NCBI GenBank assembly: GCA_015295885.1
Contig: DVEE01000386.1
Coordinates: forward strand, 1-7,120
Reading direction: 5' to 3'
Length of the DNA stretch: 7,120 nucleotides
Source of the DNA: Leptolyngbyaceae cyanobacterium M65_K2018_010
Lineage (GTDB): Bacteria > Cyanobacteriota > Cyanobacteriia > Phormidesmidales > Phormidesmidaceae
Positions within the stretch are counted from its first letter, which is position 1. The number at the start of each line of letters is the position of its first letter. Both the position numbers and the translations under genes were made by a program. Shown one piece after another: positions 6,368 to 7,120 of this stretch. Under the pieces are notes generated by a model. The model did not search any database. It was not told the DNA's origin and saw only the letters and a list, made by a program, of their open reading frames with translations.

Positions 6368-6415
6368 ATGCCACAGAGCCTGGCATCGTGGTGATCAGGG
6401 TTGATCCGACCCTGA
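6368..6415. terminator. Two tandem hairpins between convergent genes
   Basis: The first hairpin is ATGCCA (6368-6373) with TGGCAT (6381-6386), 7-nt loop. The second is TCAGGGT (6395-6401) with ACCCTGA (6409-6415), 7-nt loop. They sit between the stops at 6285 (plus) and 6423 (minus). The plus side of the second is followed by GCTTT, only a weak U-tract. A shared bidirectional terminator is the likely role. Confidence 0.5.
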
Positions 6416-6422
6416 AACCGCT

Positions 6423-6944
6423 TTAGCGCAGCATCCCGAAGCCCACCAGGAGGATCAGCCCTACCACCATAGCGGTTAGCCAGCCTACCCGCCCTCGTAG
6501 GGCATTAATCTCAGCGGCTTGGCGTTCCAGGAGTGGTGCCATGGGCGGTGGCAACGCTCCGGACACCGGAGCAACCTCAATTACCGCAGGCATATCTGCC
6601 CCGATGGGTAATGGGGCACCGCCAAACTTAACCTGGTTGAATAACCAGCGAGTAATCAGCCAGGGGCAGTTTTTGCGCGCCCAACGCAGAGCAAAAATCC
6701 GAAACAGAGGTTTGCTTACCCTGGCAATTCCTTTCAGGGGCCAGCGCAGTAACTCAATGGAAACCCTTTGCTCAATCAGCCGCACCGAGCCCACGTCGTA
6801 AAGGCAGTCAATGATTGACTTAGCCACCGCCTCTTCGCGCTGGAAGAGTTTATCTAACAGGGCCAAGACTTCTTCAATACGCTCAAGCTCAGCCTGACTA
6901 GCCTTGCTGAGGGGCGATGGTTGATAGGTCTCAAGGTTTTGCAT
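6423..6944 (-). CDS. Conserved cyanobacterial hypothetical protein with C-terminal membrane anchor
   Basis: I do not know a function. From ATG 6944 (MQNLETYQPSP) the protein is 173 residues. The N-terminal part is helical and charged (SQAELERIEEVLALLDKLFQ), probably a coiled coil. Next comes a likely conserved core: AKSIIDCLYDVGSVRLIEQR, then KGIARVSKPLFRIFALRWARKNCPWLITRWL (about 70-104). A proline-rich linker (GALPPPMAPL) and a second short helix (ERQAAEINALRGRVG) follow, then a single C-terminal transmembrane segment (WLTAMVVGLILLVGFGML). This layout suggests a tail-anchored protein with its bulk in the cytosol. A GTG at 6980 would add 12 residues but has no ribosome site, and the added residues look unlike coding sequence. 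ATG 6944 also has only a poor site. The sequence feels familiar as a cyanobacterial hypothetical, but that is recall rather than a search result. Confidence 0.82.
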   Translation of the reverse strand: MQNLETYQPSPLSKASQAELERIEEVLALLDKLFQREEAVAKSIIDCLYDVGSVRLIEQRVSIELLRWPLKGIARVSKPLFRIFALRWARKNCPWLITRWLFNQVKFGGAPLPIGADMPAVIEVAPVSGALPPPMAPLLERQAAEINALRGRVGWLTAMVVGLILLVGFGMLR

Positions 6945-7040
6945 CTCTAGATCAAACGGGTTACCCCTCAGGCAAGTCACGAGCTATGACCGTAACCCCA
7001 GGGGTGGGGTAGTTCCTCTGGACTCGCCTGGGGGCTACAT

Positions 7041-7118
7041 CTAACCCAACAGCTCAAGTAGATAAGCTAAGTTTACTGGCTGTTCTCGCCTCCTATCCAA
7101 CATTTTAAGCATCAGATA
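7041..7118 (-). CDS. C-terminal end of an unidentified gene entering from the right edge
   Basis: On the minus strand the frame is open from the window edge (first full codon 7118-7116) to a TAG at 7043-7041, giving 25 residues that end EQPVNLAYLLELLG. The residue pattern (DRRREQPVNLAYLLELLG: charged, then a regular leucine-rich helix ending at a stop) looks like a real C-terminus, not random translation. Most of the gene is outside the window, so the family cannot be named. It lies 96 bp upstream of the hypothetical gene starting at 6944 and on the same strand. Methionines at 7112 and 7103 could in principle start a tiny peptide instead. Confidence 0.42.
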   Translation of the reverse strand, partial: YLMLKMLDRRREQPVNLAYLLELLG

Positions 7119-7120
7119 AG

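Noticed and set aside
1..7120. CRISPR array, tRNA, rRNA, insertion sequence or defence island
   Set aside because: No regularly spaced repeats, cloverleaf, rRNA-like sequence, transposase or terminal inverted repeats were seen; the truncated Uma2 gene alone does not make a defence system.

Overview
The window looks like chromosomal DNA from a filamentous or Leptolyngbya-like cyanobacterium. The evidence is three copies of the HIP1 octamer GCGATCGC (500, 1136, 5419), a SigF-type group 3 sigma factor close to cyanobacterial ones, a cyanobacteria-style desaturase/SDR fusion, and an Uma2-type (DUF820) gene remnant of the kind that is abundant in these genomes. The species cannot be named from the sequence.

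Left part (1-1580): a 5'-truncated Uma2 family nuclease fragment runs off the left edge on the minus strand. It is followed by a plus-strand gene for a small multi-pass membrane protein (220-736) that appears split by a one-base frameshift at a run of four C. That gene converges on hisB (minus strand, histidine biosynthesis) across an imperfect 13-bp inverted repeat.

Centre (1581-4007): msrP, a Tat-exported molybdopterin methionine-sulfoxide reductase, lies upstream of hisB on the same strand. A gene-free stretch of about 650 bp separates it from the divergent sigF. That stretch carries a perfect palindrome, TAGTTAC-N6-GTAACTA, abutting a TATAAT box, which is a good candidate for a regulated sigF promoter.

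Right part (4077-7120): downstream of sigF is a gene for a three-TM, proline-rich protein whose C-terminal beta domain and RPDPF linker motif recall PilP/GspC inner-membrane pilus or secretion proteins. SigF controls type IV pilus genes in model cyanobacteria, so the pairing is suggestive. A fused sterol-desaturase-like / short-chain dehydrogenase gene follows on the same strand. It converges, over two tandem hairpins, on a conserved cyanobacterial hypothetical gene with a C-terminal membrane anchor (minus strand). The last 80 bases hold what looks like the C-terminal end of another minus-strand gene entering from the right edge.

Most genes are ordinary housekeeping or conserved genes. The points most worth a second look are the sigF-linked PilP-like protein, the palindrome at the sigF promoter, the desaturase-SDR fusion and the frameshifted membrane protein. 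I saw no CRISPR array, tRNA, rRNA, insertion sequence or clear new defence system.
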